This document shows, piece after piece, positions 1-11,463 of a stretch of 64,000 bases of DNA (position 1 is the first letter of the stretch; each line of letters begins with the position of its first letter). The notes under the pieces are model-generated. The model saw nothing but the letters and a program-made list of their open reading frames with translations, did no database searches and was not told the origin of the DNA. The DNA comes from Zoroaster sp. YZ-2022 (lineage: Eukaryota > Echinodermata > Asteroidea > Forcipulatida > Zoroasteridae). Both the position numbers and the translations under genes were made by a program. Location of the stretch: positions 3,641,402 through 3,705,401 of the forward strand of contig CM055828.1 in assembly GCA_029582265.1 (NCBI GenBank). Direction: 5' to 3'.

Positions 1-102
1 ATGGTCGGTTCTGATGACCCCGCCCTGCAAGAGGCTGCCGCTGGCTGTATTGGAAACATCCGACGACTCGCACTGGCCAATGAAAAGGCTCGCTATAAAT
101 AG
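1..102 (+). CDS. ODAD2: C-terminal end of an ODAD2/ARMC4-like protein (5' part outside window)
   Basis: Frame 1 is open from the first base and reads 33 residues to a TAG at 100-102. The last part, around [20 protein letters not shown], closely resembles what I remember of the extreme C-terminus of armadillo-repeat protein ARMC4, now ODAD2. That protein belongs to the docking complex that anchors outer dynein arms to ciliary doublet microtubules. Only this final fragment is visible, so domain order and length cannot be checked, and the left edge may be mid-exon. A small overlapping frame starting at base 14 is a shadow. A candidate AATAAA polyadenylation signal lies at 544-549. Assignment rests on one short conserved stretch; another armadillo-repeat protein is possible. 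Confidence 0.66.
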   Translation: MVGSDDPALQEAAAGCIGNIRRLALANEKARYK

Positions 103-1010
103 AGCACCAATCACCTTACACGTAATTTCAAGTATACATTCTACAGCCATGCAGTCCAAGCTTTTTGCCCACCCGGCAACTATCACTAAATATAAGTATT
201 TGATGAGACATATTCCCAATAGGATTAAAATACATCAAAATTCGGTCATGTTCTTCCAACATGTTGTTGTGTTTGACCTTACATGAATGAAGACAATATT
301 TCCATGTTGATAAAAGTATTGCTGAGTCACTGTGGATTTGCATTCAGAGAAGTGGTGTGTCTTCCAACACGCCATGAAGCATTCCGTGAATATGTCTCAT
401 TATATAATAGGCCTCAATGATTATATTGATTTTAAGACAATTCTCCACCGTTCTGTTCTTATAAGACATATTTAACATTAAGTGAAATGCTCAACAAATT
501 TTTCCATTGTTAAGTCAGAAATCAAATATAATAATAATAATATAATAAATCCATCAACGTGATAAAAATATATGAAATACTTCATTTATATATATAAAAT
601 ATTAATTTGTCAGCCACAGAAGATAACCTGATTTTTTGCTCTTAGATTCAATTGTGATTACTTTGGGTTCGTTCGTATGAACTTCAGGGTGTTGCTTCAG
701 TTTGACTTACGTCGTAACAGGATCGCCGGCGGGAAGGCACATGGGTTCAAGATTAATAACAATTTTGTTCTGAATTTCTCAGACGTGTGAGATCCAATGG
801 GCTGAAACCTCCCCAGGTCAGTTTCTATACACATTTCTTGATGACATTTTTAAAATAATGTACAGGATTAGTGTTTTGAAAAAAATAACTAAATGGTAAC
901 ATTTGAATTGTAAAATTTGGTGTAAATTTAATGTATTAAGCTTATGGTGGTATTTATATTCACTAAAAAATTTTTTTTTCTGAGGTGCTGTTATTTTAAC
1001 GAAAAGTGAA
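103..1010. other. AT-rich 3' flank of the ODAD2-like gene
   Basis: No coding potential seen. It holds a candidate polyadenylation signal (AATAAA, 544-549) and AT-rich simple sequence near 525-600. Short open frames on both strands at 14-343 have no recognisable content. Confidence 0.5.
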
Positions 1011-1152
1011 ATAACTTCCAGTTCATATTTAGGAAAGAGTACTCTTTCTTAAATTCCACATTGAAATGAATACATCATTTATGAATGCATTTTCACTATT
1101 TTCTTGTGAAGGCTCAACATTATGAGCTGAAAATTTCATAGGTTGGTTGTTT

Positions 1153-1610
1153 AATGTATATCTTGATTCAAAGAAAGCAAGCTTACTCATAGAAGTAGTT
1201 TGGCCAACATTACCAATGCTGTACCTTCCCTTCAATGTATATCTTGATTCAAAGATAGTAAGCATACTCATAGAAGTAGTTTGGCCAACATTACCAATGT
1301 TGTACCTTCCCTTCAATGTATATCTTGATTCAAAGAGAGTAAGCATACTCATAGAAGCAGTTTGGCTAACATTACCAATGTTGTACCTTCCCTTCAATGT
1401 ATATCTTGATTTAAAGAGAGTAAGCATACTCATAGAAGCAGTTTGGCCAACATTACCAATGTTGTACCTTCCCTTCAATGTATATCTTGATTCAAAGAGA
1501 GTAAGCATACTCATAGAAGCAGTTTGGCCAACATTACCAATGTTGTACCTTCCCTTTAATGTATATCTTGATTCAAAGAGAGTAAACATACTGATGTACC
1601 TTCCTTTAAA
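1153..1610. repeat. 81-bp minisatellite, about 5.6 copies
   Basis: The motif AATGTATATCTTGATTC recurs at 1153, 1234, 1315, 1396, 1477 and 1558, exactly 81 bp apart. Because 81 is divisible by three, both strands carry long open frames (1029-1589 minus, 1147-1614 plus) made of 27-residue repeats; these are not genes. A single inverted relative of part of the unit lies near 17480-17507. The left flank (1080-1150) resembles dispersed sequence near 17515, 26320 and 63280, so the array probably grew inside a mobile-element copy. Confidence 0.9.
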
Positions 1611-2129
1611 TTAAAGCAGGTGACATTATGTTGTTTATATGTATATATATTTTTTCTATTGACATAGTTTACACTTCAATTTCAATCATTTCAGAGCAGC
1701 AAAACCAGCTGTTGTTCTGAATATTACTTCCTATAAAATCATTTAATAGGAATTTGTATATATAATGATGAAATATAAAATTGTATGCAGTGTGTAAACT
1801 TCGTATTATTTAAACCACATTGCAAATAAAAAGTTTTAATTGGGAGTTTATTTTTAAGTAATTTCTATTAATTACTTTAGAATTGACATATAAACAAATA
1901 ATAATTTGTTCCGTCCATACTCATTTTAATAAACAGTGATTCCTATGTGCCTTGTTAAAATTTGCTATAACTAAATCCGTCTCCATAATAAATGATTCAG
2001 CTATATATGAGAACTGTTGGTGTTTGAACTGAAAATAATTTGGTTCCTTTTATTATAATTTTTATTACATCCGTTTCTCCAATACTGTTCACACGAGACG
2101 TCCTGATGTACATGTAGGTACGTTCACCA

Positions 2130-3375
2130 AAATGACAAGGCTTCCCCCTTGTGATTTTGGGCAAAACGACTACAAGGCTTACCCCTTGAAAACTACAAGG
2201 ATTACCATTTGTGATTTTGGGGCAAAAAATACAAGGCTTACCCCTTGTGATTTTGAGGGAAGAAAAATACAAGGCTTACTTTTGTGATTTTGAGGGAAAA
2301 AATACAAGGCTTACCCCTTGTGCTTTTTGGGGAAAACTGCAGGGATTGGCCCCTTGTTAATTTTTGGGAAAATAACAAGGCTTACCCCTTGTGATTTTTT
2401 TGGAAATCTACAAGGCTTAGGCCTACCCCTTGTGATTTTGAGGCAAAAAATACAAGGCTTACCCCTAGTGATTTTTGGGGCAAAAAATACAAGGCTTACC
2501 CCAAGTGATTTTTGGGGCAAAAAATACAAGGCTTACCCCTTGTGCTTTTTGGGGAAAACTGCAGGGATTGGCCCCTTGTTAATTTTTGGGAAAATAACAA
2601 GGCTTACCCCTTGTGATTTTTTTGGAAATCTACAAGGCTTAGGCCTACCCCTTGTGATTTTGAGGCAAAAAATACAAGGCTTACCCCTAGTGATTTTTGG
2701 GGCAAAAAATACAAGGCTTACCCCAAGTGATTTTTGGGGCAAAAAATACAAGGCTTACCCCTTGTGATTTTGAGGGAAGAAAAATACAAGGCTTACTTTT
2801 GTGATTTTGAGGGAAAAAATACAAGGCTTACCCCTTGTGCTTTTTGGGGAAAACTGCAGGGATTGGCCCCTTGTTAATTTTTGGGAAAATAACAAGGCTT
2901 ACCCCTTGTGATTTTTTTGGAAATCTACAAGGCTTAGGCCTACCCCTTGTGATTTTGAGGCAAAAAATACAAGGCTTATTCCTAGTGATTTTTGGGGCAA
3001 AAAATACAAGGCTTACCCCAAGTGATTTTTGGGGCAAAAAATACAAGGCTTACCCCTTGTGATTGTAAGGGAAGAAAAATACGAGGCTTATTACCCCTTT
3101 TGATTTTGAAGAAAAAAATACAAGGCTTACCTTTGTGATTTTGAGGGAAAAAATACAAGGCTTACCCCTTGTGCTTTTTGGGGAAAACTGCAGGGATTAG
3201 CCCCTTGTTATTTTTGGGGAAAATAACAAAGCTACCCCTTGTGATTTTTTTTGGAAAACTACAAGGCTAACCCCTTATGATTTTGGGGCAAAAATACAAG
3301 GCTGCAAAAATACAAGGCTTACCCCTAGTGAATTTTGAGGAAAACTACAAGGCTTACTTCATGTGATTTTGGGTA
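2130..3375 (+). repeat. Hairpin-forming ~36-bp satellite, block 1, with higher-order repeats
   Basis: Units of about 35-37 bp read ACAAGGCTTACCCCTTGTGA followed by TTTT, a G run and A-rich spacer. Each unit contains a short inverted repeat (ACAAGG pairing with CCTTGT). Several units together form a higher-order repeat: 2311-2529 recurs nearly exactly at 2533-2751 (offset 222) and again at 2828-3046. Open frames of 72-149 residues here are repeat artefacts. Confidence 0.9.
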
Positions 3376-4078
3376 AAAATAACGTTCTTAAATAGTTAAA
3401 CTTCCTTGTTAATTGTCAGATGACGCTGTAGCGTAATGCGTAGACGCCAGGTTTTCGATCTAGAGACCCGGGTTCGAATACCGCCGACGCATCTTTTCTT
3501 TTTTTCGCACTTGTTGTTGCGCAATCAATTACAATAGTATAAGTAGTTTTAAATTGCATCTCCAGATACCAACGGGGCTTCGTGGCTCAGTCGCTTAGCC
3601 GCTGGTTTGTTCAATTGCGGACATTTCAGAGTTGGTACGCCCGGTTCGAATCCAGCTCCTGACACAGGGACATGATAGCTGTCGACACAGCAATGGCTTG
3701 GGAACCGTCATGTCTCTCCCCTAAAGGAGTGGGGTAGTACGGGCGGGAAAGGACAAGGAGGGACCGGGGGGATAGTCACCCCCCAGAAGGGTGCGTAAGG
3801 AGATCACCACGCTGGTTCGCCAGACTTTGAGTCTCCCCAATGCCTGGTCGTCACTCTGACTAACTTTCTGCAGAAATTTACTTTAACATTTCTTTTCAAG
3901 TTAAGCTTGATGTAAATATTGATGTTGTTTTTTTTGTTTCCCCCCCCCCCCTTCCCCCCCCCTTCCCCCCCCCCCCCCCTGTCTTTTTCTTCTTTTTCCT
4001 TCAAAAATATCCTAATGAGTAACGCTATATCCATTTCTTTTCTAACCATTAAATTATTTGGCCCTCTTACAGTGGGTG
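3369..4078 (+). repeat. Left arm of a foldback structure carrying two tRNA-like modules
   Basis: This ~700-bp segment is an inverted copy of 6296-6945. It contains a tRNA-like sequence at about 3422-3492 (B-box GGGTTCGAATACC), a second at about 3575-3665 (A-box-like TGGCTCAGTCGCTTAG, B-box GGTTCGAATCC), a conserved GC-rich body, and a poly-C/T tract at 3940-3980. Stem pairing in both modules is imperfect, so they look like tRNA-derived SINE heads rather than working tRNA genes. Confidence 0.7.
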
Positions 4079-4087
4079 AGTGAAAAA

Positions 4088-6295
4088 AAATACAAGGCTT
4101 ACCCCTTGTGATTTTGGGAAAAAAATCTACAAGGCTTACCCATTGTCATTTTGGGTGAAAAAAATCAAGGCTTACCCCTTGTGATTTTGGGCGAAACAAA
4201 TCAAGGTTTACCCCTTGTGATTTTGGGCGAAAAAACTACAAGGCTTACCCCTTGTGATTTTTGAGCTTACCCTTTGTGATTTTTCATTTAAAAAAACAAG
4301 GCTTACCCCTTGTGATTTTGGGAAAAAAATCTACAAGGCTTACCCATTGTCATTTTGGGTGAAAAAAATCAAGGCTTACCCCTTGTGATTTTGGGCGAAA
4401 AAAATACAAGGCTTACCCCTTGTGATTTGTGAGCTTACCCTTTGTGATTTTTGATCAAAAAATATAAGGCTTACCCCTTGTGATTTTTGGCGAAAAAATC
4501 TTTTTAAAAAAATCTCAAAAAAAGACTTAGCCCTTGTGATTTTTGAGCTCACCCCTTGTGATTTTTGATCATAAAATACAAGGCTTACCCATTGTGATTT
4601 TTGATCAAAAAATACAAGGCTTACCCCTTGTGATTTTGGGCCAAAAATCTACAAGTCTTACCCCTTGTGATTTTTTAGCTTACCCGTTGTGATTTTTGAT
4701 CAAAAAATACAAGGCTTACCCCTTGTGATTTTTGGCGAAAAAATCTTTAAAAAAAAATCTAAAATAAAAGACTTAGCCCTTGTGATTTTTGAGCTCACCC
4801 CTTGTGATTTTTGATCATAAAATACAAGGCTTACCCCTTGTGATTTGTGAGCTTACCCTTTGTGATTTTTGATCAAAAAATATAAGGCTTACCCCTTGTG
4901 ATTTTTGGCGAAAAAATCTTTTTAAAAAAATCTCAAAAAAAGACTTAGCCCTTGTGATTTTTGAGCTCACCCCTTGTGATTTTTGATCATAAAATACAAG
5001 GCTTACCCCTTGTGATTTTGGGCGAAAAAAAATCTCAAAAAAAGACTTACCCCTTGTGATTTTTTAGCTTATCCGTTGTGATTTTTGATCAAAAAAATAC
5101 AAGGCTTACCCCTTGTCATTTTGGGTGAAAAAAATCAAGGCTTACCCCTTGTGATTTTGGGCGAAAAAACTACAAGGCTTACCCCTTGTGATTTGTGAGC
5201 TTACCCTTTGTGATTTTTGATCAAAAAATACAAGGCTTACCCCTTGTGATTTTTGGCGAAAAAATCTTTTTAAATCTAAAAAAAAAGACTTAGCCCTTGT
5301 GATTTTTGAGCTCACCCCTTGTGATTTTTGATCATAAAATACAAGGCTTACCCCTTGTGATTTTGGGCGGAAAAAAATCTCAAAAAAAAGACTTACCCCT
5401 TGTGATTTTTGATCAAAAAATCAAGGTTTACCCCTTGTGATTTTGGGAAAAAATCTACAAGGCTTACCCATTGTCATTTTGGGTGAAAAAAAATCAAGGC
5501 TTACCCCTTGTGATTTTTGAGCTCACCACCTTGTGATATTTGATTAAAAAAATACAAGGCTTACCCCTTGTGATTTTGGGTAAAAAAAAATCTCAAAAAA
5601 AAGACTTACCCCTTGTGATTTGTGGGCGAAAAAAAAATCAAGGTTTACCCCTTGTGATTTTGGGCAAAAAATCTACAAGGCTTACCCATTGTCATTTTGG
5701 GTGAAAACAAATCAAGGCTTACCCCCTTGTGATTTGTGAGCTCACCCTTTGTGATTTTTGATCAAAAAATACAAGGCTTACCCCTCGTGATTTTTGGCGA
5801 AAAAATCTTTTTAAAAATATATTTGGCGAAAAAATCTTTTAAAAAAAATCTCCAAAAAAGACTTAGCCCTTGTGATTTTTGAGCTCACCCCTTGTGATTT
5901 TTGATCAGAAAATACAAGGCTTACCCCTTGTGATTTTTGTTAAAAAAATACAAGGCTTACCCCTTGTGATTTGTGAGCTTACCCTTTGTGATTTTTGATT
6001 AAAAAATACAAGGTTTACCCCTTGTCATTTTGGGCGAAAAAAAAATCTCAAAAAAAGACTTACCCCTTGTGATTTTTGGGCGAAAAAAATCAAGGTTTAC
6101 CCCTTGTGATTTTTGGCGAAAAAATCAAGGTTTACCCCCTTGTGATTTTGGGGAAAAAAAATCTTTTACAAAAAATCTCAAAAAAAGACTTAACCCTTGT
6201 CATTTTTGAGCTCACCCATTGTGATTTTTGATAAAAAAATACAAGGCTTACCCCCTTATCATTTTTGATCTTACTCCTTGTGATTTTTGCCCAAC
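4088..6295 (+). repeat. Hairpin-forming satellite, block 2, enclosed by inverted arms
   Basis: About 2.2 kb of the block 1 satellite family in the same orientation but more diverged. Two unit types alternate: one with AAGGCTTACCCCTTGTGATT, the other with GAGCTCACCCCTTGTGATT followed by a TGATCA palindrome. A long composite with GGCGAAAAAATCTTT and AAAAAAGACTTAGCCCTTGTG recurs several times (about 4490, 4735, 4905, 5255, 5830). No coding content. Confidence 0.88.
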
Positions 6296-7430
6296 ATCAC
6301 CCACTGGAATGTAAGAGGGCCAAATAATTTAATGGTTAGAAAAGAAATGGATATAGCGTTACTCCTTAGGATATTTTTGAAGGAAAAAAAGAAGAAAAAG
6401 ACAGAAAAAGAAGAAGCTTAACTTGAAAAGAAATGTTAAAGTAAATTTCTGCAGAAAGTTAGTCAGAGTGACGACCAGGCATTGGGGAGACTCAAAGTCT
6501 GGCGAACCAGCGTGGTGATCTCCTTACGCACCCTTCTGGGGGGTGACTATCCCCCCGGTCCCTCCTTGTCCTTTCCCGCCCGTACTACCCCACTCCTTTA
6601 GGGGAGAGACATGACGGTTCCCAAGCCATTGCTGTGTCGACAGCTATCATGTCCCTGTGTCAGGAGCTGGATTCGAACCGGGCGTACCAACTCTGGAATA
6701 TCCGCGATTGAACAAACCAGCGGCTAAGTGACTGAGCCACGAAGCCCCGTTGGTATCTGGAGATGCAATTTAAAACTACTTATACTATTGTAATTGATTG
6801 CGCAACAAGTGCGAAAAAAAGAAAAGATGCGTCGGCGGGATTCGAACCCGGGTCTCTAGATCGAAAACCTGGCGTCTACGCATTACGCTACAGCGTCATC
6901 TGACAATTAACAAGGAAGGTTAACTATTTAAAAACGTTATTTTTACCGCGATTGAACAAACCAGCGGCTAAGTGACTGAGCCACGAAGCCCCATTGGTAT
7001 CTGGAGATGCAATTTAAAACTACTTATACTATTGTAATTGATTGCGCAACAAGTGCGAAAAAAAGAAAAGATGCGTCGGCGGGATTCGAACCCGGGTCTC
7101 TAGATCGAAAACCTGGCGTCTACGCATTACGCTACAGCGTCATCTGACAATTAACAAGGAAGGTTAACTATTTAAAAACGTTATTTTTACCGCGATTGAA
7201 CAAACCAGCGGCTAAGTGACTGAGCCACGAAGCCCCATTGGTATCTGGAGATGCAATTTAAAACTACTTATACTATTGTAATTGATTGCGCAACAACAAG
7301 TGCGAAAAAAGAAAACCATGCGTCTGTGGGATTCGAACCCGGGTCTCTATATCCAGAACATTACGTATTTACATTACGCTACGGCTTCATCTGATAGTTT
7401 AAAAGAAAGGTTAATTATTTCAAGCTCTGC
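6296..7430 (-). repeat. Right arm of the foldback structure with its outer part in triplicate
   Basis: Reverse complement of 3369-4078 up to about 6945. The outer part (both tRNA-like modules truncated on the inner side) is then repeated in direct tandem: the sequence GCGATTGAACAAACCAGCGG starts at 6704, 6948 and 7192, exactly 244 bp apart. The last copy is diverged (for example near 7318-7345) and fades into unique sequence by about 7430. The left arm has no such amplification. Confidence 0.82.
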
Positions 7431-9911
7431 ACCGAGTGCAGAACTGACAAATCGTTAATGGAAGTTCAAACATGACAAAAGATTAAACATCATAATAAAT
7501 TAAACATGATGGCAACAGATTGCACACTAAAATATACAGGAAATTGTTGAATATATAATGTTGAGCAAACAGTTCGGGAGAACTTCCAAGGGTTACATCC
7601 TAAAATAATTAGGGTCAACCCCCATCAGCTTACCGGCTTTCTCAAATAATGTCTTCTCCTAGTATGATACTATTTTGATTTGTTTATTTTTGTTGATGTT
7701 TCTTTATTTGGGAGGGAATGAGTTTCTTTGTCAAACACGGGTGTTAATCCCGGGGATGGGTTTGGGATACGCCCCCACATTTTGGAGTGGGACATGGTCA
7801 ACAGGATCATCCCACCAAAATTTGTCATGCGGTAAAAAACATAATAAGCAAATAGTTCGTGAAAAACAAGCAAAATTGGGGGAAAGTTTGTCTTGTTTAA
7901 ATACTTATTGTTTGTTTGTCCGTTTGGGTGTTATCTTTATTGTAGCCGTGGGATCATTGGCCAAGCCATGGTTTTCAGAATGTGTGTGTGTGTGTGGCAG
8001 GGGGGGGGGGGGAGGGGGTCTTTTAGGGTAAATTTATGTTCCCGTACAAAACTCAAATGAACCGAAGTTCAGAAATACCAAAAAGATTTACGAACAGACA
8101 CTATTTTGTCAACAAGTGAAGGGCTCCCCCAGCCGGTTCCCTGCCACTTTGGCCACGCTACTGCATGGGATTCTTATTGGTTGTGTGCTACAATACGTAG
8201 TTGCACACAAACTTCAATATTATTCCCCTCCCCCAACACTTTGCGACACGGATTTACGCTACTACTGGTGTCAAAAGACGACAAACCATACATTTTGTTT
8301 TTTGAAAGCCATGCAGTGTTTTATTTTTGTAGCCATTCCGGAAAGTACATTACTATCTGTTCCAAGAACCTTTTCCTTAATACTGTCATTACTTGAGTAA
8401 GTAAACACAATTCATTAATACATATTAAATGCACCAAAGAAAAGGAAAAAATTAAAGATGTAGGAAGGGGGATAAAAATATTAGAAACATTTTAAGTGTA
8501 ACATTTTGTTAAGTTTTGATTCCCAGTTATCTGATGAAAAACTAGAGTGATTTCAATCACACAAAGTTTTCAAAACAGCAATAGGAAATTGCTTCAATAA
8601 CATTACAACTATTCAATCATTGGGGAGGTCAATCACTCTAATATAATGTGGGTACCCATTTTATCAGAGTATTGTAACCAAGATTCAGACACAATGAAAG
8701 GTATTTAACAGTGATAATTAACCAGTTACAAAATTAACAAATTATTGTCCAAACGGTAACTTGATTTGAAGTTAACAGAGAATTAGCTGTTGCAAACTGC
8801 TTACCAACCTGAAGGCCATGTAGTATAAATGCAAACCAATGGTTTACTGGCCTTGCATTTCGAATCTAACAGGTTCTTTCTCAAAGGCAAAATGGACGAA
8901 AGAAATACATAAACATAAGAGTGAGCAGAAGTTTGTCAGGTGTGAAATGAAGTTCATAAAGACAAAAAAATCATCTTGAGAAAATATTCAGTCTGAAGTA
9001 CTTTCATTTCAGTAAAAATTGGGGGAAAAAACTAGAACAAATTAAGTGTTTTCTGTAAAAGTTTCGCCATTATCTCATGACAATGACTCCGCATTGACCA
9101 AAAGCTTTCACAATGGTTGTAGATCTCGTTTAAACATGAAGCATACAATTTTGCCAACATTACTAATATTTTGATGTCACGTATTATCTGGGATATCTTA
9201 CAAGATGAAATATGCAATCAAAGAAAGGATGGGTCTCTGACGAACATGGGAGGTCAAGATTGTTATTTTGGTATTGTTGTATATGGTGATTCGTCTAAGA
9301 CAAGGATTGGGATTTATACTGCATTTATATACCTCTATATTTCCACTTTTCTCCATGACTCATTCAACAACATTTAACACAACATTATGTGGCTTGTAGC
9401 AGAGTTGAATATTACGTTTTCACAACGCTTCAATTATCATTAAGATTTGTATTTTAAGGAAAACCATTATTAAAATTTCTCTGAAATAATGTTATGCTTA
9501 TTTATTTCTTCTATATCACATCGACCATCTTGACATATTATACACATGTCAATGGGACTCAAACCGAGGCTCACGTTCATAATAGTCTGGTGCCTTTGAC
9601 ACAGTGAACTTTTTTCCTAGAGTGATTATAATGGACAGTCGGGGAACAAGACAATAATGGCGGTTATGCGAGGGTCTATATGTATCATACTCATATGGGC
9701 CAGCTTCAAGCCTACAATCTATAATTTCACATGGGATAAAATAACTTTTTGTACAATAACTTTTTGTATTTTTAAAAAGGTACAAATCTACAATTATGAC
9801 TGGGAATATGGATAACAATATCAATTTATTTCAAACAGTCTGGCAAATCATCTGCAAAATAAAACATACTTTAAATTTTCAATACAAATATTTACGGATT
9901 GTTTTCATACC
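7431..9911. other. No recognisable gene
   Basis: Mostly AT-rich single-copy-looking DNA with a TG tract and poly-G run at 7980-8020. Two overlapping open frames at 8106-8400 and one at 7675-8031 have no recognisable protein content or splice context. Confidence 0.4.
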
Positions 9912-10001
9912 TTAACCCTAACTCCCTAGACAACAAAGCCAGTTGGAGGATTTTGAAGGATTTTTATTGTTTTAATACAATGCCTAGGGAGTTAGGGTTA
10001 A
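9912..10001. mobile_element. 90-bp TTAA-flanked MITE
   Basis: Bounded by TTAA at 9912 and 9998, with terminal inverted repeats TTAACCCTAACTCCCTAG and its complement. The interior GGAGGATTTTGAAGGA stretch matches the larger copies at 37575-37824 and 48982-49223, so this is an internally deleted copy of that family. A TTAA target with CCCT termini suggests mobilisation by a piggyBac-type transposase (inference). Confidence 0.75.
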
Positions 10002-11463
10002 TTAATTTACAAGTTTTATTTTCATTCATAAAAATTCAATTTCTTACTCTTGTTTGGGATAACACACACGGAAAATGCACCACCAGATGATGAAATAATA
10101 CAGAAAATTTCATACTACCGTGTTACTTGAAATTCAGGTTGAAAGACCCAAGACAATCAAATAACACAATTCAGAAGCTTTTATATCTCAAACAAAAACT
10201 AAGAGATTAATTAATGTAGGGGTATGTAGATCACAGTATTCGTTGGTCTTTGGATAATGATTGATTACTTTAATGTAATAATTTCTCTCCAATACATTTA
10301 GACTTAGCAATAGTGTCCCTCCATATAACAAGATTATCACAAGTTAATGAGCATAACAATGGTTGCTAAGATACGCATTACCCAACTGGTTTATCTGTAA
10401 CTTTGATTGACAGTCTAGATAAGTGTATCCTGTCATATATTCTGCATGAATGGTTTTTATTCACCAGTTACACAGCTGGATGTATAACACACAATATTTT
10501 ACCCTGACCTTGTAAACTGTGGTTTATCTCCTTCCAGGTCTTACCCAAAATAATATTAAAAACCCCCATGAAAGATCATGTTTGAATTCTGAGGATATCT
10601 ACAATTAAAAAAAATTAGTTTAATGACAACTCTTCAGCTCAAAACTGATCCAAAATTTAAAAACACAATTTACAAGTAAACCAAAAACTTATATTGCACT
10701 GCTGTAAATTAAAACCGAGTATTCTGAGGTATCAAAATTAATAATAAATTATAAGTAAAATTATAATAAATTATAAATAATCAATAATCTATATTGATCA
10801 CACAATAAGTGAGTTCCTTTGAGGCTTGTCATTTTAACTTGGGATATCATTCTACATTGATCCTTACTTAATTTCAGGAACAATGATTTCTCTCTCATAA
10901 AAAATAAATATATAAATAAATAACTTCTTAGCTTCATAAACAAGAAAGCGTTCCCTTTTTTGCTTGAAGGCAAGACATTTCATTTAACTATGACAAGAAA
11001 CGTGTCACAATGCTTTACAAGTAATCCTTCCACAGAAAGTCAAACTAGATAGGAGTGATAGTTTACACCAATCATATGGTTGTCAGTAAATGTTGTCACC
11101 CTCAAAAGCACATTTTTTGTTTTAACTGCTAGTTCTCTTATTAATGTTCCTTATCTTTAACTTTCACGGCATTCCTTTTATATTTATAAAGACAAGTGAC
11201 GGACACAGACTCTGTTTTAATCTACTACTTAATTTTCCAACTGACTTGACAACAATTTCTCCATCAGGTGGTTACCTTGATGGGCTAAATAGATTTTCAG
11301 TTTGACTGACCACTATTGAACATCAACCACAAACAAGTTATTGTACATTCAGCATAATAATTAAAGCATTCAACTGGTTTTTAATAATTTAATTCCAATC
11401 CGATGATGCATAGCTTTCATTAACTAAATCTAGCATTTTACACACACAATCGAACACACATTG
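10002..11463. other. 3' flank / probable 3' UTR region of the TRAK-like gene
   Basis: Lies downstream of the TRAK stop codon on the minus strand. No coding content seen. One minus-strand AATAAA is at 10456-10461, about 1 kb past the stop; whether it is the used polyadenylation signal cannot be told from sequence alone. Confidence 0.35.

Noticed and set aside
1029..1614. Overlapping repeat-protein frames on both strands
   Set aside because: An 81-bp minisatellite is open in several frames by arithmetic.
2318..3062. 72-149-residue frames in the satellite
   Set aside because: Satellite units with no codon bias or domain; present on both strands.
3422..3665. Functional tRNA genes
   Set aside because: B-boxes are good but acceptor and T-stem pairing is incomplete and the modules are repeated with the surrounding body, so they are better read as tRNA-derived repeats.
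4088..6295. CRISPR-like array
   Set aside because: Spacers are degenerate versions of the same satellite, unit length varies, and the context is a eukaryotic genome.
8106..8400. Two overlapping ~95-residue frames
   Set aside because: No recognisable motif, no clear splice signals; two frames open in the same place suggests chance.
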